DNA of 64,000 nt, from positions 620,001 through 684,000 of the forward strand of contig NZ_JACHZE010000001.1 in NCBI RefSeq assembly GCF_014193285.1, read 5' to 3'. The stretch comes from Atlantibacter sp. RC6. GTDB lineage: Bacteria; Pseudomonadota; Gammaproteobacteria; Enterobacterales; Enterobacteriaceae. Shown here piece by piece: positions 17,263-29,222 of the stretch (within the stretch, counting starts at the first letter, position 1; the number at the start of each line of letters is the position of its first letter). Below the pieces are notes generated by a model. It saw nothing but the letters and a program-made list of their open reading frames with translations, had not been told where the DNA came from and did no database searches. The translations under genes and the position numbers were made by a program.

Positions 17263-19026
17263 ATGACTCAAACTTTCATTCCCGGTAAAGATGCTGCGCT
17301 GGAAGATTCCATCGCTCGCTTCCAGCAACAGCTCACCGATCTCGGCTTTAATATTGAAGAAGCCTCCTGGTTAAACCCGGTACCGCACGTCTGGTCGGTG
17401 CATATTCGCGATAAAGACTCGGCGCTGTGCTTTACCAACGGGAAAGGCGCCACTAAAAAAGCCGCGCTGGCCTCCGCGCTGGGCGAATATTTCGAGCGTC
17501 TCTCCACCAACTATTTCTTTGCCGATTTCTGGCTGGGCGACACCATCGCTAACGGTCCGTTCGTTCACTATCCCAACGAGAAATGGTTCCCGATCCCGGA
17601 AGACGATGAACTGCCGGAAGGCATTCTCGACGATCGCCTGCGCGCTTTTTACGATCCGGAAAATGAACTGACCGCCAGCATGCTGATCGACCTGCAATCC
17701 GGCAACGAATCGCGCGGCGTGTGCGCCCTGCCGTTCACCCGCCAGTCTGACCAGCAGACCGTGTATATCCCGATGAACATCGTCGGCAACCTGTATGTCT
17801 CTAACGGTATGTCCGCAGGCAACACCGCCAACGAAGCGCGCGTGCAGGGCTTGTCTGAAGTGTTTGAGCGGCATATCAAGAACCGCATCATCGCCGAAAG
17901 CATCAGCCTGCCGGAAATCCCGCAAGCGGTGCTGGCGCGCTACCCTGGCGTGGTGGAAGCCATTGCCAAACTCGAGGCCGAAGGTTTCCCGATCTTCGCT
18001 TACGACGGCTCGCTGGGCGGCAAATATCCGGTGATCTGCGTGGTGCTGTTCAACCCGGCTAACGGTACCTGCTTTGCCTCGTTTGGCGCGCACCCGGACT
18101 TCGGCGTGGCGCTGGAGCGTACCGTGACCGAGCTGTTGCAGGGCCGCAGCCTGAAAGATCTGGACGTGTTTACCCCGCCGACCTTTGATGATGAAGAAGT
18201 GGCGGAGCACGCCAACCTGGAAACCCACTTTATCGACTCCAGCGGTCTGATCTCCTGGGATATGTTTAAGCAAGACGCTGATTATCCGTTCGTTGACTGG
18301 AGCTTCGCCGGCACCACCGAAGAAGAGTTCGCTACGCTCATGGCAATCTTCAAATCGGAAGATAAAGAGGTCTACATCGCCGACTACGAACACCTGAGCG
18401 TCTACGCCTGCCGCATCATCGTGCCGGGCATGTCGGATATCTATCCGGCGGAAGACCTGTGGCTCGCCAATAACAGCATGGGCGCGCATCTGCGCGAAAC
18501 CCTTCTGGCGCTGCCGGGTAGCCAGTGGGAAAAAGAGGATTACCTCAACCTGATCGCCCAACTGGACGAAGAAGGCCACGACGACTTTACCCGTGTACGC
18601 GAGCTGCTGGGCCTGGCGACCGGCAAAGACAACGGCTGGTACACTTTGCGCATCGGCGAGCTGAAAGCGATGCTGGCGCTGGCGGGCGGCGATTTGGATC
18701 AGGCACTGATCTGGACCGAGTGGACCATGGAGTTCAACGGGTCGGTATTCAGCGCTGAGCGCGCCAACTACTACCGCTGCCTGCAAACCCTGCTGCTGCT
18801 GTCGCAGGAAGAAGATCGTCAGCCGCTACAGTACCTGAATGCGTTTGTGCGTATGTACGGCGCTGAAGCGGTAGAAAGCGCCAGCGCGGCGTTGAGCGGC
18901 GAAGCGCCGTTCTACGGCCTACAGGCTGTAGACGCCGATCTGAAAGCCTTCCCGGCGCATCAGGCACTGCTGGCCGCATACGAGAAGTTACAGCGCGCCA
19001 AAGCCGCTTTCTGGAAAGTGTCATAA
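17263..19026 (+). CDS. ycaO: YcaO, ATP-dependent cyclodehydratase-family protein (ribosomal S12 methylthiolation factor)
   Basis: Founding member of the YcaO superfamily, which activates amide bonds with ATP. In E. coli it assists RimO in beta-methylthiolation of Asp88 of ribosomal protein S12. It has 587 residues, with the YcaO ATP-binding domain over roughly the first 400 (GKGATKKAALASALGEYFER and NGMSAGNTANEARVQGLSEV motifs) and a helical, TPR-like C terminus. The start at 17263 (MTQTFIPGKDAAL) aligns with E. coli; a 53-codon upstream extension overlaps the ycaP promoter and is rejected. It precedes focA in the usual order and ends in a strong terminator. Confidence 0.96.
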   Translation: MTQTFIPGKDAALEDSIARFQQQLTDLGFNIEEASWLNPVPHVWSVHIRDKDSALCFTNGKGATKKAALASALGEYFERLSTNYFFADFWLGDTIANGPFVHYPNEKWFPIPEDDELPEGILDDRLRAFYDPENELTASMLIDLQSGNESRGVCALPFTRQSDQQTVYIPMNIVGNLYVSNGMSAGNTANEARVQGLSEVFERHIKNRIIAESISLPEIPQAVLARYPGVVEAIAKLEAEGFPIFAYDGSLGGKYPVICVVLFNPANGTCFASFGAHPDFGVALERTVTELLQGRSLKDLDVFTPPTFDDEEVAEHANLETHFIDSSGLISWDMFKQDADYPFVDWSFAGTTEEEFATLMAIFKSEDKEVYIADYEHLSVYACRIIVPGMSDIYPAEDLWLANNSMGAHLRETLLALPGSQWEKEDYLNLIAQLDEEGHDDFTRVRELLGLATGKDNGWYTLRIGELKAMLALAGGDLDQALIWTEWTMEFNGSVFSAERANYYRCLQTLLLLSQEEDRQPLQYLNAFVRMYGAEAVESASAALSGEAPFYGLQAVDADLKAFPAHQALLAAYEKLQRAKAAFWKVS

Positions 19027-19078
19027 CCTGAAGTCACTCAAAAAGCGTATGCGATTGTGCATACCTCAGCTATATTAC

Positions 19079-19104
19079 GGGGCGATTTAATTGCCCCTTT
19101 TTTT
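19079..19104 (+). terminator. Rho-independent terminator after ycaO
   Basis: Stem GGGGC/GCCCC around an A/T-rich loop, followed by seven Ts. It separates ycaO from the focA-pflB regulatory region. Confidence 0.8.
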
Positions 19105-19429
19105 ATTTTGGCGTTAATTATTTCAAATGTAATTTTAAAGTTAAATATGAGTGAACATTTAAAGCCGTGAATGGCTTTTAGTGTTACTTATTTTAATAAA
19201 TACTCCATATTAATTAACTGTTGGCTATGAGGCGGAGCGGTATCATTCAACTTAAATAATAAACTTTAAAAATTATTTTTACCTTTATTTTCAAAAGGTT
19301 AACACAAAAATTTGCAATAACGCCACGTTTTGCAGGTCTACAACTCCGGCGAGATATGATCGATATCAAATTTTGCTGTATAATGCTTTGTTAGTATCTC
19401 GTCGCCGATTAAATATAGAGAGAGTTAGT
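19105..19429 (+). promoter_or_regulatory. focA-pflB upstream regulatory region with FNR- and ArcA-like sites
   Basis: A/T-rich gap with no gene. A dyad ATGAT-CGAT-ATCAA at 19356-19369 has one half identical to the FNR half-site and the other one base off. TATAAT at 19379-19384 is a perfect -10 sequence 46 bases before the start codon. GTTAATTA at 19113-19120 and its reverse complement around 19209-19218 resemble ArcA boxes. In E. coli this region carries several promoters controlled by FNR, ArcA and IHF. The spacing of the FNR dyad from the -10 (19 bases centre to centre) is not that of a class II FNR promoter, so the assignment of site to promoter is tentative. Confidence 0.5.
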
Positions 19430-20287
19430 GTGAAAGCTGACAACCCTTTCGATCTATTACTTCCCGCTGCCATGGCAAAAGTTGCCGAAGAAGCGGGTGT
19501 CTATAAAGCAACGAAACAGCCGCTGAAAACCTTTTATCTGGCGATCACTGCGGGCGTCTTTATCTCCATCGCCTTTGTTTTCTATATCACTGCCACCACC
19601 GGTACCGCGACCATGCCTTTCGGCATCGCGAAATTGATCGGCGGGATATGCTTCTCTTTGGGCCTTATTCTTTGCGTGATTTGCGGTGCGGACCTGTTCA
19701 CCTCCACGGTGCTGATTGTGGTCGCTAAAGCGAGCGGCCGGATCACCTGGGGCCAACTGGCGCGTAACTGGCTGAATGTTTATATCGGCAACCTGATTGG
19801 CGCGTTACTGTTTGTACTGCTGATGTGGCTGGCAGGCGAGCATATGGTCGCGAATGGCGGCTGGGGCTTGAATGTTTTACAAACCGCTGACCATAAACTC
19901 CACCATACTTTTATCGAGGCCGTCGCGCTCGGTATTCTGGCGAACCTGATGGTGTGCCTGGCGGTATGGATGAGCTACTCTGGCCGTAGCCTGTTCGACA
20001 AAGCGTTCATCATGATCCTCCCTGTTGGCATGTTCGTCGCCAGCGGGTTTGAGCACAGTATCGCAAATATGTTCATGATCCCGTTTGGTATTGTGATTCG
20101 TAACTTCGCCAGCCCGGAATTCTGGACCGCTATCGGTTCTTCACCGGACAATTTTTCTCATCTGACTGTGATGAACTTCATCATTGATAATCTGATTCCG
20201 GTTACGATCGGCAATATCATCGGTGGTGGTTTGTTAGTTGGGTTGACGTACTGGGTCATTTATCTGCGCGGCGACGATAAGCATTAA
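19430..20287 (+). CDS. focA: Formate channel FocA
   Basis: Pentameric formate/nitrite-family channel that exports formate during fermentation and can re-import it. It has 285 residues and six membrane helices. The gating residues Thr91 (in DLFTSTVL) and His209 (in GFEHSIANM) sit at the same numbers as in E. coli. The start is a GTG preceded by a GAGAG ribosome site, and the protein begins (M)KADNPFDLLLPAAMAK. It lies 49 bases upstream of pflB in the same operon. Confidence 0.98.
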   Translation: MKADNPFDLLLPAAMAKVAEEAGVYKATKQPLKTFYLAITAGVFISIAFVFYITATTGTATMPFGIAKLIGGICFSLGLILCVICGADLFTSTVLIVVAKASGRITWGQLARNWLNVYIGNLIGALLFVLLMWLAGEHMVANGGWGLNVLQTADHKLHHTFIEAVALGILANLMVCLAVWMSYSGRSLFDKAFIMILPVGMFVASGFEHSIANMFMIPFGIVIRNFASPEFWTAIGSSPDNFSHLTVMNFIIDNLIPVTIGNIIGGGLLVGLTYWVIYLRGDDKH

Positions 20288-20336
20288 TGTCGCTTCCGGG
20301 CAGTAAAGAAATTCCACTTAAGAAGGTAGGTGTTAA

Positions 20337-22619
<2,283 letters not shown>

Positions 22620-22648
22620 TTCACTGTCTGGCTGAATAAGCGTACAAT

Positions 22649-22676
22649 AAAGGCTCCACATCCGTGGGGCCTTTTT
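22649..22676 (+). terminator. Rho-independent terminator after pflB
   Basis: Eleven-base stem AAAGGCTCCAC/GTGGGGCCTTT (one G-U pair) with a 4-base loop, followed by Ts. pflA therefore depends on read-through or its own promoter in 22677-22800. Confidence 0.88.
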
Positions 22677-22817
22677 AACAGTGACTCCCCCACCCCACAG
22701 CCTGCTTTGCCAGCTATCTATACTGAGATGGATGACTGCCAAAACAGACTCGACACAACCTTTATGAGTTGTGCGCACACAGGCCCCGGATGGGCCACAT
22801 CTGGAGAAAACACCGCA

Positions 22818-23558
22818 ATGTCAGCAATTGGTCGCATACACTCCTTTGAATCCTGCGGTACCGTCGACGGCCCGGGCATTCGCTTCATCACCTTCTTCCA
22901 GGGCTGCCTGATGCGCTGCCTGTACTGCCATAACCGCGATACCTGGGATACCCACGGCGGTAAGGAAATCACCGTTGACGAGCTGATGAAAGAGGTCGTC
23001 ACCTATCGCCACTTTATGAACGCGTCCGGTGGCGGCGTCACCGCGTCCGGCGGCGAAGCGATGTTACAGGCTGAATTCGTGCGCGACTGGTTCCGCGCCT
23101 GCCATAAAGAAGGCATCCATACCTGCCTGGATACCAACGGCTTTGTGCGCCGTTACGATCCGGTGGTGGATGAGCTGCTGGAAGTCACCGACCTGGTGAT
23201 GCTTGATCTCAAGCAGATGAACGACGAGATCCACCAGAACCTGGTGGGCGTCTCTAACCATCGCACCCTGGAATTCGCGCGCTACATCGCCAATAAAGGG
23301 ATTAAGACCTGGATCCGCTATGTCGTGGTGCCAGGCTGGTCTGACGATGATGATTCCGCGCATCGCCTCGGCGAGTTTACCCGTGAGATGGGCAATATCG
23401 AGAAAATCGAATTACTGCCTTACCACGAGTTGGGCAAACACAAATGGGTGGCGATGGGCGAAGAGTACAAACTGGATGGCGTAAAACCGCCGAAGAAAGA
23501 GACCATGGAACGAGTAAAAAGCATTCTGGAGCAGTACGGCCATAAAGTGATGTACTAA
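22818..23558 (+). CDS. pflA: Pyruvate formate-lyase 1-activating enzyme
   Basis: Radical-SAM enzyme that creates the glycyl radical on PflB under anaerobic conditions. It has 246 residues. The cluster-binding CxxxCxxC is at C30, C34 and C37 ([12 protein letters not shown]), followed by the [11 protein letters not shown] motif that contacts SAM. The start at 22818 matches the E. coli N terminus [18 protein letters not shown]; the longer upstream frame is not supported. It ends in a hairpin shared with convergent ycaD. Confidence 0.99.
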   Translation: MSAIGRIHSFESCGTVDGPGIRFITFFQGCLMRCLYCHNRDTWDTHGGKEITVDELMKEVVTYRHFMNASGGGVTASGGEAMLQAEFVRDWFRACHKEGIHTCLDTNGFVRRYDPVVDELLEVTDLVMLDLKQMNDEIHQNLVGVSNHRTLEFARYIANKGIKTWIRYVVVPGWSDDDDSAHRLGEFTREMGNIEKIELLPYHELGKHKWVAMGEEYKLDGVKPPKKETMERVKSILEQYGHKVMY

Positions 23559-23577
23559 ATTCCGCCGCTGCTAAACC

Positions 23578-23605
23578 AAACCCCCGACGTAAATCGGGGG
23601 TTTTT
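23578..23605 (+). terminator. Rho-independent terminator between pflA and ycaD
   Basis: Stem AACCCCCGA/TCGGGGGTT (about 23579-23602) with a 6-base loop, then a T run on the plus strand. On the minus strand the T run is poorer, so it mainly serves pflA. Confidence 0.85.
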
Positions 23606-23609
23606 CGTT

Positions 23610-24758
23610 TCAGGCGTGTACCACCGGGGTGGGATGCTGGCCCGCTTTGCGCAGCAGCATCAGCAGATAAACGAACGATACGCTGGCGATCATGATAAAC
23701 AGCAGATTGTCGGAATATTTCTGCATCAGCAGCGCGGTCAGCGTCGGGCCTAACAGGCTGCCGATGGTGTAGCTCAGCAGCAGCGCCTGATTCATCGCCA
23801 CCAGTTGATGGTGCTCGACTTTTTCGCAAGCCCAGGCCATTGCCACCGGATAAACTGTGAAACCTGCCGCGCCGAGGATAAACAGCGCGGGCGCCATGGC
23901 TGCATTGCTGAGCATCGCCAGGCAGCCGAGGATCACCACGAATACCTGTACGCGTAGCACCAGCAATCGGCCAAAGCGGTCGGCAAGGCGGCCAATCGGC
24001 CACTGCCCGACAATACCGGCGCTCACCATCACCGCCATCCAGAAGCCGATACCGGAATTGCTTACGCCCTGATGATTAAGGTACAGCGGCATCAGGCCAT
24101 ACAGCGAACCGAGCACGATCCCGGAAATGATGCAGCCGTTCACGCCGAGACGCGCCTGGCGCAGCTTGAACATCGACCACACCGGGGTATTTTCCTGGTG
24201 CTCGCTGTTCTGGTTGACGATACGGGTGAACAGCAGCGGTAAAATCGCCGCCAGCGTTAAACCGGTGACCCAGGGCAGGACGTCCATCAGCTCGGTAGAG
24301 AGCTTGCTCACCAGCACCTGGCCCAGTACCGTACCGACATAGTAAATCATCATATAGGCCGCCAGCAGACGGCCCCGGTTGCGTGAGGTACCGCTGCACA
24401 TCAGCGCGCTTTCCACCACCACCCAAATCATGGCGCAACCAACGCCGGCAATAAATCGCCAGCTCATCCAGCTCCAGAATCCCACCATCAGGCCAAGACC
24501 GACGCAGCCCGCCGCAAACAGCAATGAGGCAAAATAGTAGCTGCGGTTAAAACCCCAACGCTTAATTAAGCTGCCGGTCAGTAACGTCCCTACCAGGTTT
24601 CCGGTGAAATAAGAGGAACTAACGACTCCAACCTGCCAGGTAGGAAGGTTTTCATGAGCGAGCCAAAGCGGCACCAGGGTGTTTAGCACCGCGATAGCCA
24701 GGGTCAACAAAAGTAGGCCACAGAGCAGAAGCAGCACTGGCCGGGTATACGTGGACAT
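23610..24758 (-). CDS. ycaD: YcaD, major facilitator superfamily transporter
   Basis: Predicted 12-helix MFS permease of 382 residues, the same length as E. coli YcaD; its substrate is unknown. The N-terminal helix [18 protein letters not shown] (8-25) and regularly spaced hydrophobic segments with the loop [13 protein letters not shown] between helices 2 and 3 fit the fold. It is convergent to pflA with only about 50 bases between them; the K-12 genes ycaM, ycaN and ycaK, which lie here in E. coli, are absent. Confidence 0.94.
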   Translation of the reverse strand: MSTYTRPVLLLLCGLLLLTLAIAVLNTLVPLWLAHENLPTWQVGVVSSSYFTGNLVGTLLTGSLIKRWGFNRSYYFASLLFAAGCVGLGLMVGFWSWMSWRFIAGVGCAMIWVVVESALMCSGTSRNRGRLLAAYMMIYYVGTVLGQVLVSKLSTELMDVLPWVTGLTLAAILPLLFTRIVNQNSEHQENTPVWSMFKLRQARLGVNGCIISGIVLGSLYGLMPLYLNHQGVSNSGIGFWMAVMVSAGIVGQWPIGRLADRFGRLLVLRVQVFVVILGCLAMLSNAAMAPALFILGAAGFTVYPVAMAWACEKVEHHQLVAMNQALLLSYTIGSLLGPTLTALLMQKYSDNLLFIMIASVSFVYLLMLLRKAGQHPTPVVHA

Positions 24759-25057
24759 GGATTAAACCGTGAGGAAGTTCAAAATTCACGCGCATCATGC
24801 CACTGGCAAAAACAAAGTCAATCGGCTTATTGAGCGCGAAACGGGCTTTTAGGGCTATCGATATAAGTTATTCATTTAGCTTATAAATGTTTGACCCGAT
24901 TTTGGCTCTATCCCTTTGTTTTATTGATATTTTTAAAAGCATTAACATGATAATTCAGTCGAAAAATTTCATCGAAGCCGCCGGCGCTCCGGGCGCGTTT
25001 TTTTAATCTATTCTTAGTGACGACGCGCTTTTATCCACCCTGCAAAGGTAACCGCAA
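24759..25057. promoter_or_regulatory. Divergent ycaD-ycaC intergenic region
   Basis: 299 bases that must carry the promoters of both genes; A/T-rich in the middle. A short GCGC/GCGC hairpin followed by seven Ts at about 24984-25004 looks like a weak terminator placed in front of ycaC. I found no clear operator. Confidence 0.4.
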
Positions 25058-25681
25058 ATGAGTAAACCTTACGTTCGTCTCGATAAAAATGAAGCGGCTG
25101 TTTTGCTTGTCGATCATCAGGCCGGATTGCTTTCTCTGGTCAGAGATATCGAACCTGATAAATTCAAAAACAACGTGCTGGCGCTCGGCGATCTCGCTAA
25201 GTACTTTAATTTGCCCACCATTTTGACCACCAGTTTCGAAACCGGCCCTAACGGCCCGCTGGTGCCGGAACTGAAAGCGCAGTTCCCGGATGCGCCCTAT
25301 ATTGCCCGTCCAGGGAATATCAACGCCTGGGATAATGAAGACTTTGTTAATGCCGTGAAGGCTACCGGTAAGAAACAGCTGATCATTGCAGGGGTGGTCA
25401 CAGAGGTGTGCGTGGCCTTTCCGGCGTTATCCGCCATTGAAGAAGGGTTCGATGTCTTTGTGGTGACGGATGCGTCAGGCACCTTTAATGAACTCACCCG
25501 CCTGTCGGCGTGGGATCGTATGTCTCAGGCGGGCGCGCAGTTGATGACATGGTTTGGCGTCGCCTGCGAATTGCATCGCGACTGGCGCAACGACGTGGAA
25601 GGCCTGGCGACCCTGTTCTCTAACCATATTCCTGATTACCGCAATTTAATGACCAGCTATGATTCGCTGAAAGGCAAATAA
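25058..25681 (+). CDS. ycaC: YcaC, isochorismatase-like hydrolase
   Basis: Cysteine-hydrolase-family protein of 207 residues, very close to E. coli YcaC, whose crystal structure is a large oligomer; no physiological substrate is established. The family nucleophile is C118 (GVVTEVCVAF) and the acidic partner D19 (VLLVDHQAG); R84 sits near the expected basic position. In K-12, dmsABC lies between ycaC and serS; here ycaC directly abuts serS, tail to tail, across a bidirectional terminator. Confidence 0.95.
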   Translation: MSKPYVRLDKNEAAVLLVDHQAGLLSLVRDIEPDKFKNNVLALGDLAKYFNLPTILTTSFETGPNGPLVPELKAQFPDAPYIARPGNINAWDNEDFVNAVKATGKKQLIIAGVVTEVCVAFPALSAIEEGFDVFVVTDASGTFNELTRLSAWDRMSQAGAQLMTWFGVACELHRDWRNDVEGLATLFSNHIPDYRNLMTSYDSLKGK

Positions 25682-25688
25682 ACGGCAT

Positions 25689-25716
25689 AAAAAAAGCGCC
25701 CAGAGGGCGCTTTTTT
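25689..25716. terminator. Bidirectional terminator between ycaC and serS
   Basis: Perfect stem AAAAAAGCGCC/GGCGCTTTTTT with a 5-base loop; A and T runs on both sides let it serve both convergent genes. Confidence 0.92.
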
Positions 25717-25728
25717 CAGGTTCGTCGA

Positions 25729-27111
<1,383 letters not shown>

Positions 27112-28455
27112 TTAGCGGTAGCGTTTTGTGGGGCTTTTCTGATCCTGTTCAGTAAGCCAGGCGAGCTTTTCGCCAATTTTCCCTTCAAGACCTCTGTTTG
27201 TTGGTCGGTAATAGCGCGTTTGTGCCATTTCGGGAGGGAAATAGACTTCCCCGGCGGCGTAAGCGTTGGGCTCGTCATGGGCATAACGGTACTCTTCCCC
27301 GTAACCCATTTCTTTCATCAGCTTCGTCGGGGCATTGCGTAAATGGACCGGAACATCATAGTCGGGGCGGTCGCGCGCGTCGGAGAGCGCAGCTTTAAAG
27401 GCGGTATAAACGGCATTGCTTTTCGGGGCGCAGGCCAGGTAGACAATGGCCTGGGCAATCGCTCTTTCCCCTTCTGCCGGGCCGACGCGGGTAAAGCAAT
27501 CCCACGCCGAAATCGCCACCTGCATAGCGCGTGGATCGGCGTTGCCGACGTCCTCAGACGCAATCGCCAGACAGCGGCGCGCCACGTACAGCGGATCGCC
27601 GCCCGCCGTGATGATACGCGCATACCAGTAGAGCGCGGCATCCGGTGCGGAACCGCGTACCGATTTATGCAGCGCGGAAATCAGATCGTAGAACCGGTCG
27701 CCTTTGTTATCGAAGCGCGCGCTGCGCTCACCGGCGATTTCGGTAAGTAATTCCTGTTTCAGCACCCGTTTGCCGGCATCGTCCAGCTCGGCCATATCCG
27801 CCATCATTTCAAGCGTATTTAACGCCCGGCGGGCATCGCCATTGACCAGCTCCGCAATAGCCCGGCGCGTATCGTCCGGCAGCACGATGTCCTGACCGCC
27901 GTAGCCGCGCTGCGCGTCGTTCATCGCCTGATCGAGCACCTGTTCGATATCGTCTGTGGTCAGAGATTTCAACAGATACACACGGGCGCGGGACAGCAGC
28001 GCCGAGTTCAGCTCAAACGAGGGGTTTTCAGTGGTCGCGCCGATAAAGGTGATAGTGCCGTCTTCAATATGGGGCAGGAACGCATCCTGCTGGCTTTTAT
28101 TAAAGCGATGGACTTCATCAACAAACAGAATGGTGCGCCGTCCGGCATTGCGATTCTGCCGGGCGCGTTCAATGGCTTCGCGGATCTCCTTGACGCCAGA
28201 CGTCACCGCAGAGATGCGTTCAATATCCGCGTTGGCGTAGCGGCCAATCACTTCGGCAAGGGTTGTTTTACCGGTGCCTGGCGGCCCCCAGAGGATCATT
28301 GAGTGCAAATGGCCCGCTTCAATGGCGCGCGGCAGCGGTTTGCCGGGAGCCAACAGATGCTGTTGCCCGATGTACTGCGCTAAATTTTCTGGCCGCATAC
28401 GCGCGGCCAGAGGTTGAAAAGCGTTATCAGAAAAGTCGAGCGACAGGTTACTCAC
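27112..28455 (-). CDS. rarA: Replication-associated recombination protein RarA (MgsA)
   Basis: AAA+ ATPase of the WRNIP1/Mgs1 family that acts at stalled replication forks and interacts with SSB. It has 447 residues. Walker A is GPPGTGKT (57-64), Walker B ILFVDEVH (109-116), sensor 1 is in [14 protein letters not shown], and the C-terminal tetramerisation domain contains [14 protein letters not shown]. It lies 8 bases after lolA on the same strand, so the two are cotranscribed, with serS behind. Confidence 0.98.
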   Translation of the reverse strand: MSNLSLDFSDNAFQPLAARMRPENLAQYIGQQHLLAPGKPLPRAIEAGHLHSMILWGPPGTGKTTLAEVIGRYANADIERISAVTSGVKEIREAIERARQNRNAGRRTILFVDEVHRFNKSQQDAFLPHIEDGTITFIGATTENPSFELNSALLSRARVYLLKSLTTDDIEQVLDQAMNDAQRGYGGQDIVLPDDTRRAIAELVNGDARRALNTLEMMADMAELDDAGKRVLKQELLTEIAGERSARFDNKGDRFYDLISALHKSVRGSAPDAALYWYARIITAGGDPLYVARRCLAIASEDVGNADPRAMQVAISAWDCFTRVGPAEGERAIAQAIVYLACAPKSNAVYTAFKAALSDARDRPDYDVPVHLRNAPTKLMKEMGYGEEYRYAHDEPNAYAAGEVYFPPEMAQTRYYRPTNRGLEGKIGEKLAWLTEQDQKSPTKRYR

Positions 28456-28463
28456 TCACACCT

Positions 28464-29075
28464 CTATTTACGTTGGTCGTCCACGGTAACGCCCTGCGGC
28501 GGCGTGAAACGGAACTTGCTCATATCCACCGCGCCATTTTGCTGGGATTTAAGCTGATAGCTACTGCGCTGGTCGTCCTGCTCTACAGCGCTGAACTGGT
28601 TAATGGTGCCATCCGCGCTGACGTTAATGGTGAACTGCTTGAGATTGCCCGCGCTGGTCTTTGGCGTCAGAACAAAATCATTGCCGCTTTGCTTGATGTT
28701 ATACTGCTGCCAGTCGCTGGCCTGGTTGCGGGCAATCAGCATAAACGGCGTGTTGCCGGTCGCGTCTTTCAGCCAGGTGGCGCTCGCCTGCTCGACAAAC
28801 GGATTATAGAACCACAGGGTTTTACCATCGGAGATCAGCACGCTTTCATCCGGCTGGGTCATATGCCAGTTGAACAGATTCGGGCGTTTAACCCACAGAT
28901 CGCCCTGGCCTTCCTGTACCGCGGCACCGCTGCCGTCGGTGACTTTTTGGGTAAAGCTGGCGTGGAAGCTGCCGACTTTATCGAGACGGCTTTTCAAATC
29001 GCTCGCTGCATCCGCCCAAACCGAGCTGGTGGCGAACGCCGCAACGAGCGCGCAGGTCATTGCAATTTTTTTCAT
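28464..29075 (-). CDS. lolA: Outer-membrane lipoprotein carrier protein LolA
   Basis: Periplasmic chaperone that takes lipoproteins from LolCDE to LolB at the outer membrane. It has 203 residues with a type I signal peptide (1-21, cut after SVWA before DAASD). The mature part shows the family sequence [13 protein letters not shown] and a C-terminal [16 protein letters not shown]. It lies between ftsK (147 bases upstream) and rarA (8 bases downstream). Confidence 0.98.
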   Translation of the reverse strand: MKKIAMTCALVAAFATSSVWADAASDLKSRLDKVGSFHASFTQKVTDGSGAAVQEGQGDLWVKRPNLFNWHMTQPDESVLISDGKTLWFYNPFVEQASATWLKDATGNTPFMLIARNQASDWQQYNIKQSGNDFVLTPKTSAGNLKQFTINVSADGTINQFSAVEQDDQRSSYQLKSQQNGAVDMSKFRFTPPQGVTVDDQRK

Positions 29076-29222
29076 TATTTATGATTCCTCAACAGGCGCC
29101 AGGCCCAACACGGGCTACCGGTATCGTTAACTGTAGCGCTGGCAGCCGCGATCCCGAAAGAAGAAAAAGCTGATTTTCAGCACTTTACCGATCTTTGCAC
29201 AGCACGGTAAAGCGCCGGTATG

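Noticed and set aside
17371-18786. A 471-codon open frame antisense to ycaO
   Set aside because: Lies wholly inside ycaO, His/Gln-rich shadow translation with no start signals.
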